Shown here: one piece after another, positions 28,161-37,900 of the stretch
Layout: each line of letters starts with the position of its first letter
How positions within the stretch are numbered: position 1 is the stretch's first letter
Assembly: GCA_947492585.1 (NCBI GenBank)
Contig: CANLND010000009.1
Span: 1-64,000, forward strand
Direction: 5' to 3'
DNA: 64,000 nucleotides
Origin: an uncultured Paracoccaceae bacterium
GTDB lineage: Bacteria > Pseudomonadota > Alphaproteobacteria > Rhodobacterales > Rhodobacteraceae
The notes under the pieces: model-generated
The model's database searches: none
Told to the model about the DNA's origin: nothing
Seen by the model: the letters and a program-made list of their open reading frames with translations, nothing else
Position numbers and translations under genes: made by a program

Positions 28161-28622
28161 TCAGCTCTTCATGATTTCAGCCAAGCGTTGTTTTTCGGCG
28201 TCATTCAGCAGGGTTTCCGTTTCGGGTGTCGCCTTGGACCGGTTGCGCAGAAATCCGCCCCCAACTCCTGCCCCAATCAGCAGCATCAACGGCCCGGCCG
28301 CCCACAACAGCCAATTTGCGCCCGTGGCGGTCGGCCGCAGCAGCACGTATTCGCCGTAGCGATTGACGATATATGACATTGCCTCGTCGTCGCTGTCCCC
28401 TGCCACCAATCGTTCACGGACCAACAGACGCAGGTCGCGCGCCAGTTCAGCATTGGATTCATCGATGCTTTCGTTGCGACAGACAAGACAGCGCAGGTCT
28501 TTGGACAAAACGCGCGCGCGGGCCTCAAGTGCGGGATCGTCCAACACCTCATCGGGCTGTACGGCCCATATGGGAGTTGCAAGCGCGGCCAGCAGGGCGA
28601 CGGTGGTCAGCAGGCGTTTCAT
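28161..28622 (-). CDS. ccmH: Cytochrome c-type biogenesis protein CcmH
   Basis: CcmH keeps the apocytochrome CxxCH cysteines reduced for haem ligation in the periplasm. The 153-residue protein has a signal peptide (1-20, ending in AVQPDE), the redox motif LRCLVC with Cys45 and Cys48, then RNESIDESNAELARDLRLLVRE typical of the family, and a C-terminal membrane anchor (about 107-130). It overlaps ccmF by four bases. The CcmI/NrfG-like TPR part is not in this protein and was not found in the window. Confidence 0.94.
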   Translation of the reverse strand: MKRLLTTVALLAALATPIWAVQPDEVLDDPALEARARVLSKDLRCLVCRNESIDESNAELARDLRLLVRERLVAGDSDDEAMSYIVNRYGEYVLLRPTATGANWLLWAAGPLMLLIGAGVGGGFLRNRSKATPETETLLNDAEKQRLAEIMKS

Positions 28623-30592
28623 TCTGCGGGCACTCCTGTGTTGGATCTCTCGGCGGTTTTGCGGGCGCCTGCGGCGACGCGGAAACGTCGGTCAGACAAT
28701 GACAAGAGACCGCCAAAGGCCATGAGCAGTGAACCGCCCCAAATCCAGTTGGCCAGTGGTTTGACATAGGTGCGCACAGTCCATCCGCCGTTGGACTGCT
28801 GATCGCCAATCACCACATAGAGATCGCGGGTGATGCGGTAATCAATCGCTGCCTCGGTGGTGGGCATGCGGGCCACGGGGTAGTCGCGCTTTTCTGGGCG
28901 CAGGGTCGTGAGAAATGCACCTTTGTGGCGCACATCAATGTCGGCCACCGTGGCAAAATAGTTCGGGCCGCGTTCCTGCCCTACCCCTTTTAGGGTCAGC
29001 TCATATGCTCCCACATCAAAGGGTTTGTTCACCTCGGCAACACGGATATCGTCGATCTCCCACGCCGTCAGGCCCGCAATAGCAAAAATGGTGATCCCTA
29101 GGCCTGAATGCGCGGCGGCTTTGCCCCAGTCTGCGCGCGGCAAACGAAACAGACGGGCCACGCGGTTGGATTTACCCGTGCGCATCCATAGGTCGGTACA
29201 GGCGCCCATCACCACCCATGCCCCCAGAAACAGGCCAATCGGCCCTAACGCAGAACGCCCCGACTGTATCGCAAATGCCAGCGCGCCAAGCGCCACAGCC
29301 AAGCCAAAGACAAAGCGCAATTGCCACAAGGTGCGTTTCAACTTGCCGCGTTTCCATGGCAACATGGCACCGATTGGCAGCACCATCCCCAGCCCCACCA
29401 TAAACGGTGAAAACGCAAGGTTAAAGAACGGCGGACCCACGCTGAGTTTGCGATCAAACGCCATCTCAGCCACCACCGGCCACAGGGTGCCAAAGAACAC
29501 GACAAAACAAGCCACCGCCAGCAGGACGTTGTTGATCACCAGCCCGGATTCGCGGCTGACCAGCCCGAATACGCCCTTGGCCTCCATGGCCTGGGCACGC
29601 AGGGCAAACAACAACAGGGCTCCCCCCGTGAAAAACCCGAGGATGATCAGAATATACACCCCGCGTTCGGGATCATTGGCAAAGGCGTGTACAGATGTCA
29701 GCAGTCCTGAGCGTACAATAAATGTGCCGATCAGCGAAAAGCCGAAGGCCAGGATCGCCAGCAGAATTGTCCAGCTTTTGAGCGCTTCGCGTTTCTCAAC
29801 CACGATGGCAGAGTGCAGCAGCGCAGCCGCCAGCAACCAAGGCATAAAGGACGCATTTTCAACGGGATCCCAGAACCAGAACCCGCCCCAGCCCAATTCG
29901 TAATAGGCCCACCAGCTGCCCAGCCCGATGCCAATGGTCAAAAATATCCACGCCGCCAGCGTCCATGGGCGCACCCAGCGCCCCCAGGCGGCGTCAACCC
30001 GGCCCTCGATCAGGGCGGCGACTGCAAATGAAAAGGTCATCGAAAGCCCGACATAGCCCAAATACAGAAACGGTGGATGAAACGCCAAGCCGGGGTCTTG
30101 GAGCAGCGGATTGAGGTCTTCGCCATCCATCGGTGGCACCGCAAGGCGCAGGAACGGATTGGACGTGAACAGGATGAACGAGAAAAACGCCACGCCAATG
30201 GCCGCTTGTACTGACAGAACGCGGGCTTTTAACGTCGGCGGCAAGCCACCGCCAAACACCGAGGCCAGCGCGCCAAACAGCGCCACAATGAGCACCCACA
30301 ACAGCATGGAGCCTTCGTGGTTGCCCCAGGTGCCGGCGACTTTATACAGCATTGGCTTGGCCGAATGGCTGTTTTGCACCACCAGCAGCAGCGAGAAATC
30401 AGAGCTGATAAAGGCCCACATCAACGCGCCAAAGGCAATGGCCGTGAACGCAAACTGGGCTTGGGCCGCGGGTTCGGCCAACGCCATCCACCCCGGCCAG
30501 CGTTTATGGGCCCCCATAAGGGGCACCACCATCTGAACAATGGCAATTAAAAAGGCGAGGATCAGGGCAAAGTGGCCAAGTTCTGTAATCAT
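28619..30592 (-). CDS. ccmF: Haem lyase CcmF
   Basis: CcmF is the core of the System I cytochrome c synthetase, receiving haem from CcmE and attaching it to apocytochrome. The 657-residue protein has about 13-15 membrane segments and the haem-binding tryptophan-rich motif WGGFWFWDPVEN near 249-260, with several conserved periplasmic His. ATG 30592 matches the usual N terminus (ITELGHFALILA). It is coupled to ccmH. Upstream on the same strand are the holin and muramidase genes, then ccmE. Confidence 0.95.
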   Translation of the reverse strand: MITELGHFALILAFLIAIVQMVVPLMGAHKRWPGWMALAEPAAQAQFAFTAIAFGALMWAFISSDFSLLLVVQNSHSAKPMLYKVAGTWGNHEGSMLLWVLIVALFGALASVFGGGLPPTLKARVLSVQAAIGVAFFSFILFTSNPFLRLAVPPMDGEDLNPLLQDPGLAFHPPFLYLGYVGLSMTFSFAVAALIEGRVDAAWGRWVRPWTLAAWIFLTIGIGLGSWWAYYELGWGGFWFWDPVENASFMPWLLAAALLHSAIVVEKREALKSWTILLAILAFGFSLIGTFIVRSGLLTSVHAFANDPERGVYILIILGFFTGGALLLFALRAQAMEAKGVFGLVSRESGLVINNVLLAVACFVVFFGTLWPVVAEMAFDRKLSVGPPFFNLAFSPFMVGLGMVLPIGAMLPWKRGKLKRTLWQLRFVFGLAVALGALAFAIQSGRSALGPIGLFLGAWVVMGACTDLWMRTGKSNRVARLFRLPRADWGKAAAHSGLGITIFAIAGLTAWEIDDIRVAEVNKPFDVGAYELTLKGVGQERGPNYFATVADIDVRHKGAFLTTLRPEKRDYPVARMPTTEAAIDYRITRDLYVVIGDQQSNGGWTVRTYVKPLANWIWGGSLLMAFGGLLSLSDRRFRVAAGARKTAERSNTGVPAE

Positions 30593-30676
30593 ATCCCGTC
30601 TATACGCTGTGGCGGGCAACGGGCCAATGCATATTGCCCGCGTCGCGCCGCCGCAGGGTATGAAATTTGCGAGAGG

Positions 30677-31282
30677 CTAATGATCGCCTTGCGCCGCATG
30701 GCTGTGCTGCCAGCGGTGTAAGGCTGGGTTGGCGTCTTTGGCAGCGGCAGCACTGGCAGAGCGACGTGGCGTCTCTGTGCGTGACGGCGGGGGGGATGCC
30801 GGATGTGACGGGGAGGAGGATACGGTGTTCAGGCGCTCCAGATTTGCAACCACTTGCGGGACTTGCGCCAAAGACTGCGCGAGGCTGGCCTGAAAGTCCT
30901 GACCTTTTGCCTGCTGGCGTGCGCCAAAATAAAACGTCACGATGATCCCCAGCAACCACCACAGGGGTTCGGGCACCAATGCGATGCCCTGCATACGCGC
31001 TGCAAACCAGATTGGATCAAACATAGCAGACGTCAAAAGCGCCAGCGTGCCAAGCGCCAGCATCGGGCGTGGCAGTCTGTTCAGGCCGTCAATCCCGCGG
31101 TCAAAGGCGCTTTTTCTGGGATGTTGAAATTCGGCGGCCAGTTGCGCCAGCGCGGCCAGCTGGACCTGTTGCGCGCGATGGGCCCCGCTTTCGGCATTTT
31201 CGCGAAACACCTCAACCGTGTCACGCACGACATTGTGAGTGCGCCCAAACAGCAGCGAAAATAGTCCCTGGATCATCCCCAT
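30677..31282 (-). CDS. GTA-type holin (3-TM holin family)
   Basis: This 201-residue protein resembles the holin family described for gene transfer agent release (Pfam GTA_holin_3TM). It begins with an amphipathic segment (IQGLFSLLFGRT), has a polar helical region with FRENAESGAHRAQQ near 25-40, and two clear membrane segments near 72-90 and 104-122 with the family-like LWWLLGIIVTFYFGARQ. The C terminus is Ser/Pro/Ala rich and cytoplasmic. Its start overlaps the end of the muramidase gene by ten bases (a second ATG at 31276 would give a 4-base ATGA overlap). Holins make membrane holes that let endolysin reach the wall. No phage genes surround it. Confidence 0.82.
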   Translation of the reverse strand: MGMIQGLFSLLFGRTHNVVRDTVEVFRENAESGAHRAQQVQLAALAQLAAEFQHPRKSAFDRGIDGLNRLPRPMLALGTLALLTSAMFDPIWFAARMQGIALVPEPLWWLLGIIVTFYFGARQQAKGQDFQASLAQSLAQVPQVVANLERLNTVSSSPSHPASPPPSRTETPRRSASAAAAKDANPALHRWQHSHAAQGDH

Positions 31283-31884
31283 GCCGCCACCCGTTTTTGA
31301 AACTCAGCTGAACTGAGGTGGTAGGGTCTGGCGATGAATGTTTCGGCCCTCTTGATCCAGCCGCCTTTGCCTCCGGCGCGGGTGCGCGCGTATTTGCGAC
31401 TGGCGGGGCGCTGATCGCCCAGACGGAAATAATAATTGCGCCGGGCGATGCCATAGGCATTGGTCAAGGCGTCTGCATCCACGGCGGCGGCGTCAAAGGC
31501 GGCTTTGCAGGTGCGCGGCCCCAATGCCCCATCCACGGCCAGGCTGTGCCCCATTTGGTTGAGCAGCCGTTGCAGAATTTTGATGGCATTGCCACCTGCG
31601 TTGACAAACATGTCAAAGACAGTTGCATGCAGACAGTCCGGCAGACGGTCTAGCCCGGGTTGGTGGAAATAGTGTTGCATGAATAGATCGGCGGCCTGCG
31701 CAGCGCTCAGGGCCTGCAGATCCGCAAGATCGACTTGACCGTCCCCCGTCAGATCCTGTTGTAAGGCACGTAAGGTGTGCAGGGTGACGCCAAATTTGGT
31801 CGGCCCGCCGGGGTCGTCCGGATCGTTCACAAATCCGCCCTCGCGGGCAACAATTTCAACTGCAATGTCTTTGATATGTCGCAT
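31273..31884 (-). CDS. GH108 N-acetylmuramidase (holin-associated endolysin)
   Basis: This 203-residue protein is a glycoside hydrolase family 108 lysozyme. The N-terminal catalytic motif VAREGGFVNDPDDPGGPTKF contains the catalytic Glu, and a C-terminal peptidoglycan-binding segment follows (AVDGALGPRTCKAA near 115-130, YFRLGDQRPASRKY). A calcium-loop-like sequence LTGDGQVDLADL lies near 47-58. There is no signal peptide, so release would need the holin encoded directly downstream. ATG 31884 follows AAGGAA. The pair sits between ccmE and ccmF, like the detached lysis genes of the Rhodobacter GTA. Confidence 0.87.
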   Translation of the reverse strand: MRHIKDIAVEIVAREGGFVNDPDDPGGPTKFGVTLHTLRALQQDLTGDGQVDLADLQALSAAQAADLFMQHYFHQPGLDRLPDCLHATVFDMFVNAGGNAIKILQRLLNQMGHSLAVDGALGPRTCKAAFDAAAVDADALTNAYGIARRNYYFRLGDQRPASRKYARTRAGGKGGWIKRAETFIARPYHLSSAEFQKRVAAWG

Positions 31885-31997
31885 GGCCAGGTTCCTTCGG
31901 TGAAACTGGTACGAGACTGACATTGACGTGTTAAATCACGCCTGCGCCAGCGTGCGGTGGCTGGGCAACAGGCGCGTATTTGGGGAAACAAGCGCTC

Positions 31998-32127
31998 CCG
32001 CGCCTGCGGGTGTTTGCCAGAACTGGCAAGACCCCCTGGCAGCCTTGGGCGTAGCGCCGCGCAAAGCGCGGCGCTACGCCCAACTGACACCGTCTCTCTG
32101 GCAAGAGAGGCGCGTTTCGGGCGGGAG
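31998..32127 (+). repeat. Structured intergenic repeat, copy A
   Basis: The gap between ccmE and the muramidase gene holds a chain of stem-loops: CCCGC/GCGGG (31998-32010), TTGCCAG/CTGGCAA (32014-32029), a perfect 18-bp stem with AAA loop (32045-32083), then CAACTG, a CTCTCT/AGAGAG stem (32094-32109) and GGCGGGAG (32120-32127). The last part has the same spacing as copy B at 34841-34913. There is no T-run, so it is not an ordinary terminator. It could be a REP-like element or a structured RNA. Confidence 0.6.
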
Positions 32128-32159
32128 GGCTTGTGAGATACTGGGCACGCGTGTGCTGT

Positions 32160-32603
32160 TCAGCTGCCGCCTTCTTGAAAAACGCCTTGCGCTTTCAAGG
32201 CGTCTACGACCTCTTTTGGCATGTAGGTCTCGTCATGTTTTGCAAGAATTTCAGAGGCTTCAAAGACGCCGTTCACATAGCGACCGGTGCCGATCATGCC
32301 TTGCTCTTCGGCAAAAAGATCCGGCACAACCCCCGAAAACACCACCGGAACCGACGCGCCGCCATCGGTGACAACAAAGCGGATCTTGCCCGCGTCGCCG
32401 CGTTGAAGGCTTCCTGCTTTAACCAGCCCGCCCAGTCGGAAAACTTCGGTTGGGCTGGGCGCTTCTTCTGCCACTTGGCTGGGGGATCGGAAAAAGTTGA
32501 TGCCATCTCGCATCGCATAACCAATCAAACCGGTGGCCAGCGCTAAGGCGACAGATGCCACGGCAATCACCTGAATGCGCCGTTGTTTCTTTAGAGTTTT
32601 CAT
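32160..32603 (-). CDS. ccmE: Haem chaperone CcmE
   Basis: CcmE covalently carries haem in the periplasm from the CcmABCD complex to CcmF. The 147-residue protein has an N-terminal membrane anchor (about 9-29) and an OB-fold domain. The haem-binding His123 is in LAKHDETYMPKE, with the conserved Tyr127. It is separated from ccmF by the structured repeat and the holin-muramidase pair, an unusual split of the ccm genes. argC lies 39 bases upstream. Confidence 0.95.
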   Translation of the reverse strand: MKTLKKQRRIQVIAVASVALALATGLIGYAMRDGINFFRSPSQVAEEAPSPTEVFRLGGLVKAGSLQRGDAGKIRFVVTDGGASVPVVFSGVVPDLFAEEQGMIGTGRYVNGVFEASEILAKHDETYMPKEVVDALKAQGVFQEGGS

Positions 32604-32642
32604 CGCATTTCGGGAGCGCTGCCACCCCCGCCCATCGTTTGG

Positions 32643-33671
32643 TTACGGAAACAGCGGTGCCATCATCAGACCGGCTGTCTCTTCTTCACCTAACATCAGG
32701 TTGGCATTCTGCAAGGCCTGACCGCTGCTACCTTTTGTCAGGTTATCCAGCGCAGCGATGACAATCGCACGGCCTTCGATCCGGTCCGCTGTCACCCCGA
32801 TATGGCAAAAATTCGACCCACGCACATGATGCGTCGACGGTGCCTGGCCAAAGGGCAGAAGTTCTATAAACGGTTCATCTGCATAGGTCTTTGCAAAGGT
32901 ATCATAGATCGCCTGCGCGTCACCTTTGACGTAAACTGTCGCCAGAATTCCGCGATTGGCGGGGATCAGATGTGGGGTAAACTGTACCTTGATGGGACGA
33001 CCGGCGAGCTTTGAGAACTCCTGATCAAACTCGCCCAAATGGCGGTGGGTTCCCCCGATGGCATAGGCGTTGTAGCCTTCGCTCAGCTCTGCGTGCAGGA
33101 GGTTTTCCTTGAGCGCCCGGCCCGCACCTGACACTGCGCATTTCAGATCAAGAATGATCTCATCCAGATCAATCACACCCGCAGAAATCAGAGGCCGCAG
33201 CGCAAACTGACCCGTTGCTGCATTGCAGCCCGTGCCCGCAACCAAACGCGCCGCTTTGATCTCATCGCGGTAGAATTCGGACAGGCCGTACACCGCCTCT
33301 TCCTGCATCTCAACAGCGCTGTGGGGGTTGCCATACCACGTGGCATACGCATCAGGATCGCGCAGACGGAAATCTGCGGACAGATCAACGATTTTCAGGT
33401 CTTTGGGCAGCGCCGAAATCACTTCCTGGCTGGTTTTATGCGGCAAGGCGCAGAAGCACAGATCAATCTCAGAAAAATCGATTTCTGAAATTTTACAAAG
33501 CGTTGGAAGATCAAGATGACGCAGGTGCGGGAACACTTCGGCCATGGTCAGGCCCGCTTTGCGTTCAGCCCCTAGGGCTGCGATTTCAATATTGGGATGC
33601 TGGTCAATCAACCGCACCAGCTCCGCGCCAGTATAGCCAGAGGCGCCAAGGATAGCCACTTTATGGGTCAT
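32643..33671 (-). CDS. argC: N-acetyl-gamma-glutamyl-phosphate reductase
   Basis: ArgC reduces N-acetylglutamyl phosphate to the semialdehyde in arginine synthesis. The 342-residue protein has the NADP-binding start [17 protein letters not shown] (3-19) and the catalytic Cys in [15 protein letters not shown] near 145-159, with His in the [12 protein letters not shown] segment. ATG 33671 gives the normal N terminus. It follows murI at a 71-base gap and precedes ccmE, probably forming one transcript. Confidence 0.95.
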   Translation of the reverse strand: MTHKVAILGASGYTGAELVRLIDQHPNIEIAALGAERKAGLTMAEVFPHLRHLDLPTLCKISEIDFSEIDLCFCALPHKTSQEVISALPKDLKIVDLSADFRLRDPDAYATWYGNPHSAVEMQEEAVYGLSEFYRDEIKAARLVAGTGCNAATGQFALRPLISAGVIDLDEIILDLKCAVSGAGRALKENLLHAELSEGYNAYAIGGTHRHLGEFDQEFSKLAGRPIKVQFTPHLIPANRGILATVYVKGDAQAIYDTFAKTYADEPFIELLPFGQAPSTHHVRGSNFCHIGVTADRIEGRAIVIAALDNLTKGSSGQALQNANLMLGEEETAGLMMAPLFP

Positions 33672-33742
33672 GTCAGGTCTCGTCTGTGGTCTCACGCGCG
33701 GCCATTGGCGGCGCTGTCATTGTCGGGGAAATGTGGGGGCCC

Positions 33743-34552
33743 TTAGGCCGATTCAAATCGCAGCTCTCGTCGCAAAAACTGCGTGGCGCGGCTGCTCACA
33801 CGTACGGGATCGCCGGTGGTATAATACCCGCCTTTGCCCGTCCCCAGCATTTCAGGGTGGCGCACCAGGTAATCTGCCAGACTTTCAGCGACCAAGTTGC
33901 CCTGGCTGAACACTTTTACATTTTCGCCCAAGGCAGCCTGAAAAATCTCTTCCATCAGCGGATAATGGGTGCAGCCGAGAATAGCGGCTTGGGGGCTGGG
34001 CATTTTGCGCATCAGCGCATCCACGTGACTTTTCACCAATGCCTCGGCCAGCACATAGTCGCCCTCTTCGATGGCATCGACTATGCCGCCGCAGGATTGG
34101 GCCTCAACGTCCACACCAATCGCGCGAAAGGCCAGCTCGCGTTGAAAGGCACGGCTTGCCACTGTGGCGGGGGTTGCAAACAGGGCGACGTGTTTTACAT
34201 CCACTTCGCGTGGGGGGGAGTTGTCGCCCCACTGGCGTTCGGTCAGCGCTTCGATCAGGGGCACAAAGACCCCCAACACCCGTTTGCCCTTGGGTAAACC
34301 TTCTTCCTGCATTCGGCGCAGGGCTGCGGCCGAGGCGGTGTTGCACGCCAGAATGACCAGATCACACCCCTTGGCCCACATGTCTTCGACGGCGGCTTTG
34401 GTCAGCTGAAAGATGTTTTCTGCGTCCCGCACCCCATAGGGCGCGTGGGCGTTGTCCCCGTAATACAAAAACTCGACATCTGGCAAACGCTGCTGCGCTG
34501 CGTTCAGAACGGTCAGCCCGCCCAGACCGGAATCAAAGATGCCTACAGCCAC
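33743..34552 (-). CDS. murI: Glutamate racemase
   Basis: MurI makes D-glutamate for peptidoglycan. The 269-residue protein has [14 protein letters not shown] (2-15; catalytic-region Asp8), the first catalytic Cys in [11 protein letters not shown] near 70 and the second in [11 protein letters not shown] near 183, matching the two-Cys racemase mechanism. It is the first gene of the murI-argC-ccmE run. Confidence 0.95.
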   Translation of the reverse strand: MAVGIFDSGLGGLTVLNAAQQRLPDVEFLYYGDNAHAPYGVRDAENIFQLTKAAVEDMWAKGCDLVILACNTASAAALRRMQEEGLPKGKRVLGVFVPLIEALTERQWGDNSPPREVDVKHVALFATPATVASRAFQRELAFRAIGVDVEAQSCGGIVDAIEEGDYVLAEALVKSHVDALMRKMPSPQAAILGCTHYPLMEEIFQAALGENVKVFSQGNLVAESLADYLVRHPEMLGTGKGGYYTTGDPVRVSSRATQFLRRELRFESA

Positions 34553-34840
34553 TTTATCCTCATGATGTTAGGCCCACCGGATGCTCCGGTCAGGCGCGGT
34601 GTGTTTCTAATAGCTTAGAACCCAATGCGCAGGGTATGCGCGGTGTTGGGACTAGCTCATACGTGGCTTTGCGCCGGAAATCCATCCTTGCTTTTGGATC
34701 CGTCACCACAGCGGCCAGCAGGGGCTGCGCGCTGGCACCACATTTGCATCTATGTGCATGGCCTCATTCTGTAGGCGTGGTGGACAATTGGGCGGTTGAT
34801 GACAATAGTGCGCGCCAGATGCCAATGTGCGAAACGTGGC
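34553..34840. other. Intergenic region between murI and the IOR gene, first part
   Basis: This is the left part of a 386-base gap that ends at 34938. I see no convincing open reading frame, tRNA or terminator with a T-run here. Short self-complementary stretches occur (for example CACCGGATGCTCCGGT near 34575), and it must hold the murI promoter. The right part holds repeat copy B. Confidence 0.5.
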
Positions 34841-34913
34841 GCGCGGCGCTTCTGCGCCGCGCTTGGCCCAACTGTGCGGGGCACTCCTTGGAGTGTCGCA
34901 AAACAGGCGGGAG
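34841..34913 (+). repeat. Structured intergenic repeat, copy B
   Basis: GCGCGGCGC/GCGCCGCGC stem with TTCT loop (34841-34862), TTGGCCCAACTG, seven bases, a CACTCC/GGAGTG stem (34882-34895), ten bases, and GGCGGGAG (34906-34913). The order, the 7- and 10-base spacers and the CCCAACTG and GGCGGGAG boxes match copy A, while both stems differ in sequence but keep pairing. It has no clear T-run. Confidence 0.6.
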
Positions 34914-34938
34914 TACATGTGGTTCGGGCCTCAGCCCC

Positions 34939-37900
34939 CTATTCGGCCGCGTTTCGAAGTGTGGGGTTCCCCTGTCGCAGAACCGCGAGGATCTCTTCGC
35001 GTTGTTTTGCCGCTGCGGCCTCGTTTTTCTGTTTTACCGGACCAAACCCACGGATTTTTAAGGGCAGTTCAGCCAACGCAATCAAAGCCTCGGCTGGAAC
35101 ATCCGCGGCCTTTGGCAGCCACTCCGTCATGTCGCGCTCATATTGTTTGATCAAGGCGCGCTCCATGCGGCGTTCCGTTGTATAACCAAACACATCCAGC
35201 GGCGTGCCGCGCACTGATTTGAAACGGGCCAGAACACGCAGCAGACGCTCCATCCGCGCACCACTAAAAGTGCGTTTTTGCGGACGGCCGTCACCGTCAG
35301 TGCCGCGGCTCAGGACCGGCGGCGCCATGTGGTAGGTCAGTTCAAGCTCGCCTTCGAACGTGTCTTGCGCCTGTGCTCGGGTTTTCAGCAAGAGCCGCGC
35401 GACTTCATACTCGTCCTTATAGCTCAGCACTTTGTGATAGCCCTGCGCGACTGCGGTCTTGAGCGTAGGATCCGTGACACCCTCAAGCAGTTTCAAATAG
35501 CGGCGCACCAAGGATTTTCCCTGATAGGCCTCCAGATGGGCGACGCGTGTGGCGATGTGCTCTTGGGTGGTCTGCGGCAGCTGGACCTGATTGGGTTCGG
35601 CCAGGGTTTTGGCCTCTTTAGGGTGCAGTACCGCCCAACGACCGATGTCAAACGCGCGTTTGTTGCGCGCGACGGCAGTGCCATTCAGTTCGATCGCCTG
35701 CATCAGGGCGTCAAACGAAACCGGGATCAAGCCACGTTGCCACGCGGCGCCAAAGATCATCATATTGGAATAAATGCTGTCGCCCATGCTGGCACGGGCC
35801 AGTTCGGTGGCGTCAAATAAATCCACCCGATTGCGCAGGCGCGCTTCAAGCGCCAGTTGCAAGCGGTCACCGGGGATGGTGAACTCTGTGTCGCGGGTAA
35901 AGTCTCCGGTGGTGATTTCATGAGAATTGACAACCGCACCCGTTTTGCCCGCCTCGGTCAGGCCCAAGATTTTGGCCCCGGCACTGACCACCAGATCGCC
36001 ACCAATCAGCGCATGGGCTTCACCGGTTGCGACCCGAATAGCGCTGATATCGCTGGGATCGTTGGCCAGGCGGCAATGGATGTGAACAGCCCCGCCTTTT
36101 TGCGCAAGCCCGGCCATTTCCATCATGCCGGCCCCTTTGCCATCCATTTGTGCAGCCTGCGCCAGCACCGCGCCCAGCGTCACCACGCCGGTGCCCCCCA
36201 CGCCGGTGATCACCACGTTATGGGTGCCGTTGATGGGGGGAAGGTCTGGCTGTGGCAGGTCTGGCAAATCCAGCGATGCGGTGGCTTGTTTGCGGATTTT
36301 TGCGCCTTTGATAGTGACAAAGGAGGGGCAGAACCCGTTGACACAGGAAAAATCCTTGTTGCAGCTGGATTGGTCGATCTCGCGTTTGCGGCCCAGTTCG
36401 GTTTCTTTGGGCGTGATAGAGATACAGTTGGATTGCACGCCACAATCGCCACAGCCCTCACAGACCTCAGAATTGATAAACACCCGTTTGTCGGGGTCTG
36501 GGAAGGTGCCCTTTTTGCGCCGGCGGCGTTTTTCGGCGGCACAGGTCTGAATATAAATAATGGCTGAAACACCGTCGATCTCTTCGAACTCACGCTGCAC
36601 TTGCATCAGTTTGGCGCGTTCGTGCATTGCAATGCCGTGCGGGAACTGCGTGGCGTCGACGTCTTCTTTGTCGTCATAGACCACCGCCATGGTTTTGACC
36701 CCCATGGCTGTCAGCTCATGTGCAATTTGCGCCGCAGTCAGCCCGCCTTCTGCTTGTTGACCACCGGTCATCGCGACGGCATCGTTGTACAGGATTTTAT
36801 ATGTAATTGTTGTGCCCGCCGCGAGCGCCGCACGAATGGCCTGTACGCCCGAATGGTTGTAGGTGCCATCGCCCAGATTCTGGAACACATGTTTGCGGGT
36901 AGAAAAGGGCGCCTCGCCAATCCAGTTGGCACCTTCGCCGCCCATATGGGTGAAGCCAACTGTCTCACGGTCCATCCACTGCACCATGAAGTGGCAGCCA
37001 ATCCCCGCGTAGGCGCGCGCCTTGTCGGGCAAACGTGTTGACGAATTATGCGGGCAGCCCGAACAGAAATACGGTGGCCGCGTGACAATTTCTTCGGCGT
37101 TGTCCGCGCGTTTGGACTCGGCCAGAGCGGCCAAACCGGCTTGAATGGCCTCGGTGTCGCGCCCCTCTTCTCCCAGGATTTCACCAAGGCGTTCGGCGAT
37201 CATCATTGGGTCCAGCGCAAATTTGGTTGGGAACAGTTCTTCGCGGTGCATGCTCCCTGCCCCGCCTTTGTACCAGCCATAAACCCGCCGTCCGCGCCGG
37301 TCGTCAAAAATGGCTTCCTTGATCTGGATCTCGATCAGCTTGCGTTTTTCTTCGACAACCACAATCAGATCCAGCCCCTCCGCCCAATCGTGAAAGCCCT
37401 TCATATCCATCGGCCAGGTTTGGCCAACCTTGTAGGTGGTGATCCCGAGCCGTTCGGCCATGGTTTCATCGATGTTCAACAGCTTCAGCGCATGGACCAG
37501 ATCAAGCCAGTTTTTGCCAGCCGCCACAAACCCGATTTTGGCACCGGCCTTGCCCCACATACGGTTGTCCATCTTGTTGGCATGGCTAAAGGCTTCGGCG
37601 GCAAAGCGTTTGTAATCAATGATCCGCGCCTCCTGACGGAAACGATCATCGTCCAATCGGATGTTCAGCCCATCTGCGGGCATGTCAAATTCAGGTGTGA
37701 CCAGATTCATGCGATCCGCGGTGCCATCAACCACGGACGTGACTTCGATCGTGTCTTTCATGGTCTTTAGGCCAACCCACAAACCTGAAAAGCGGCTTAA
37801 CGCGTAGCCATAGACGCCGTAGTCGAGAATTTCCTGCACGCCGGCCGGGCTGAGGATCGGAAGATAGCAGTCCAGCAGTGACCATTCGGATTGGTGCAGT

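Noticed and set aside
30677-31884. Prophage remnant
   Set aside because: No integrase, capsid, terminase or attachment repeats are near; only the lysis pair is present.
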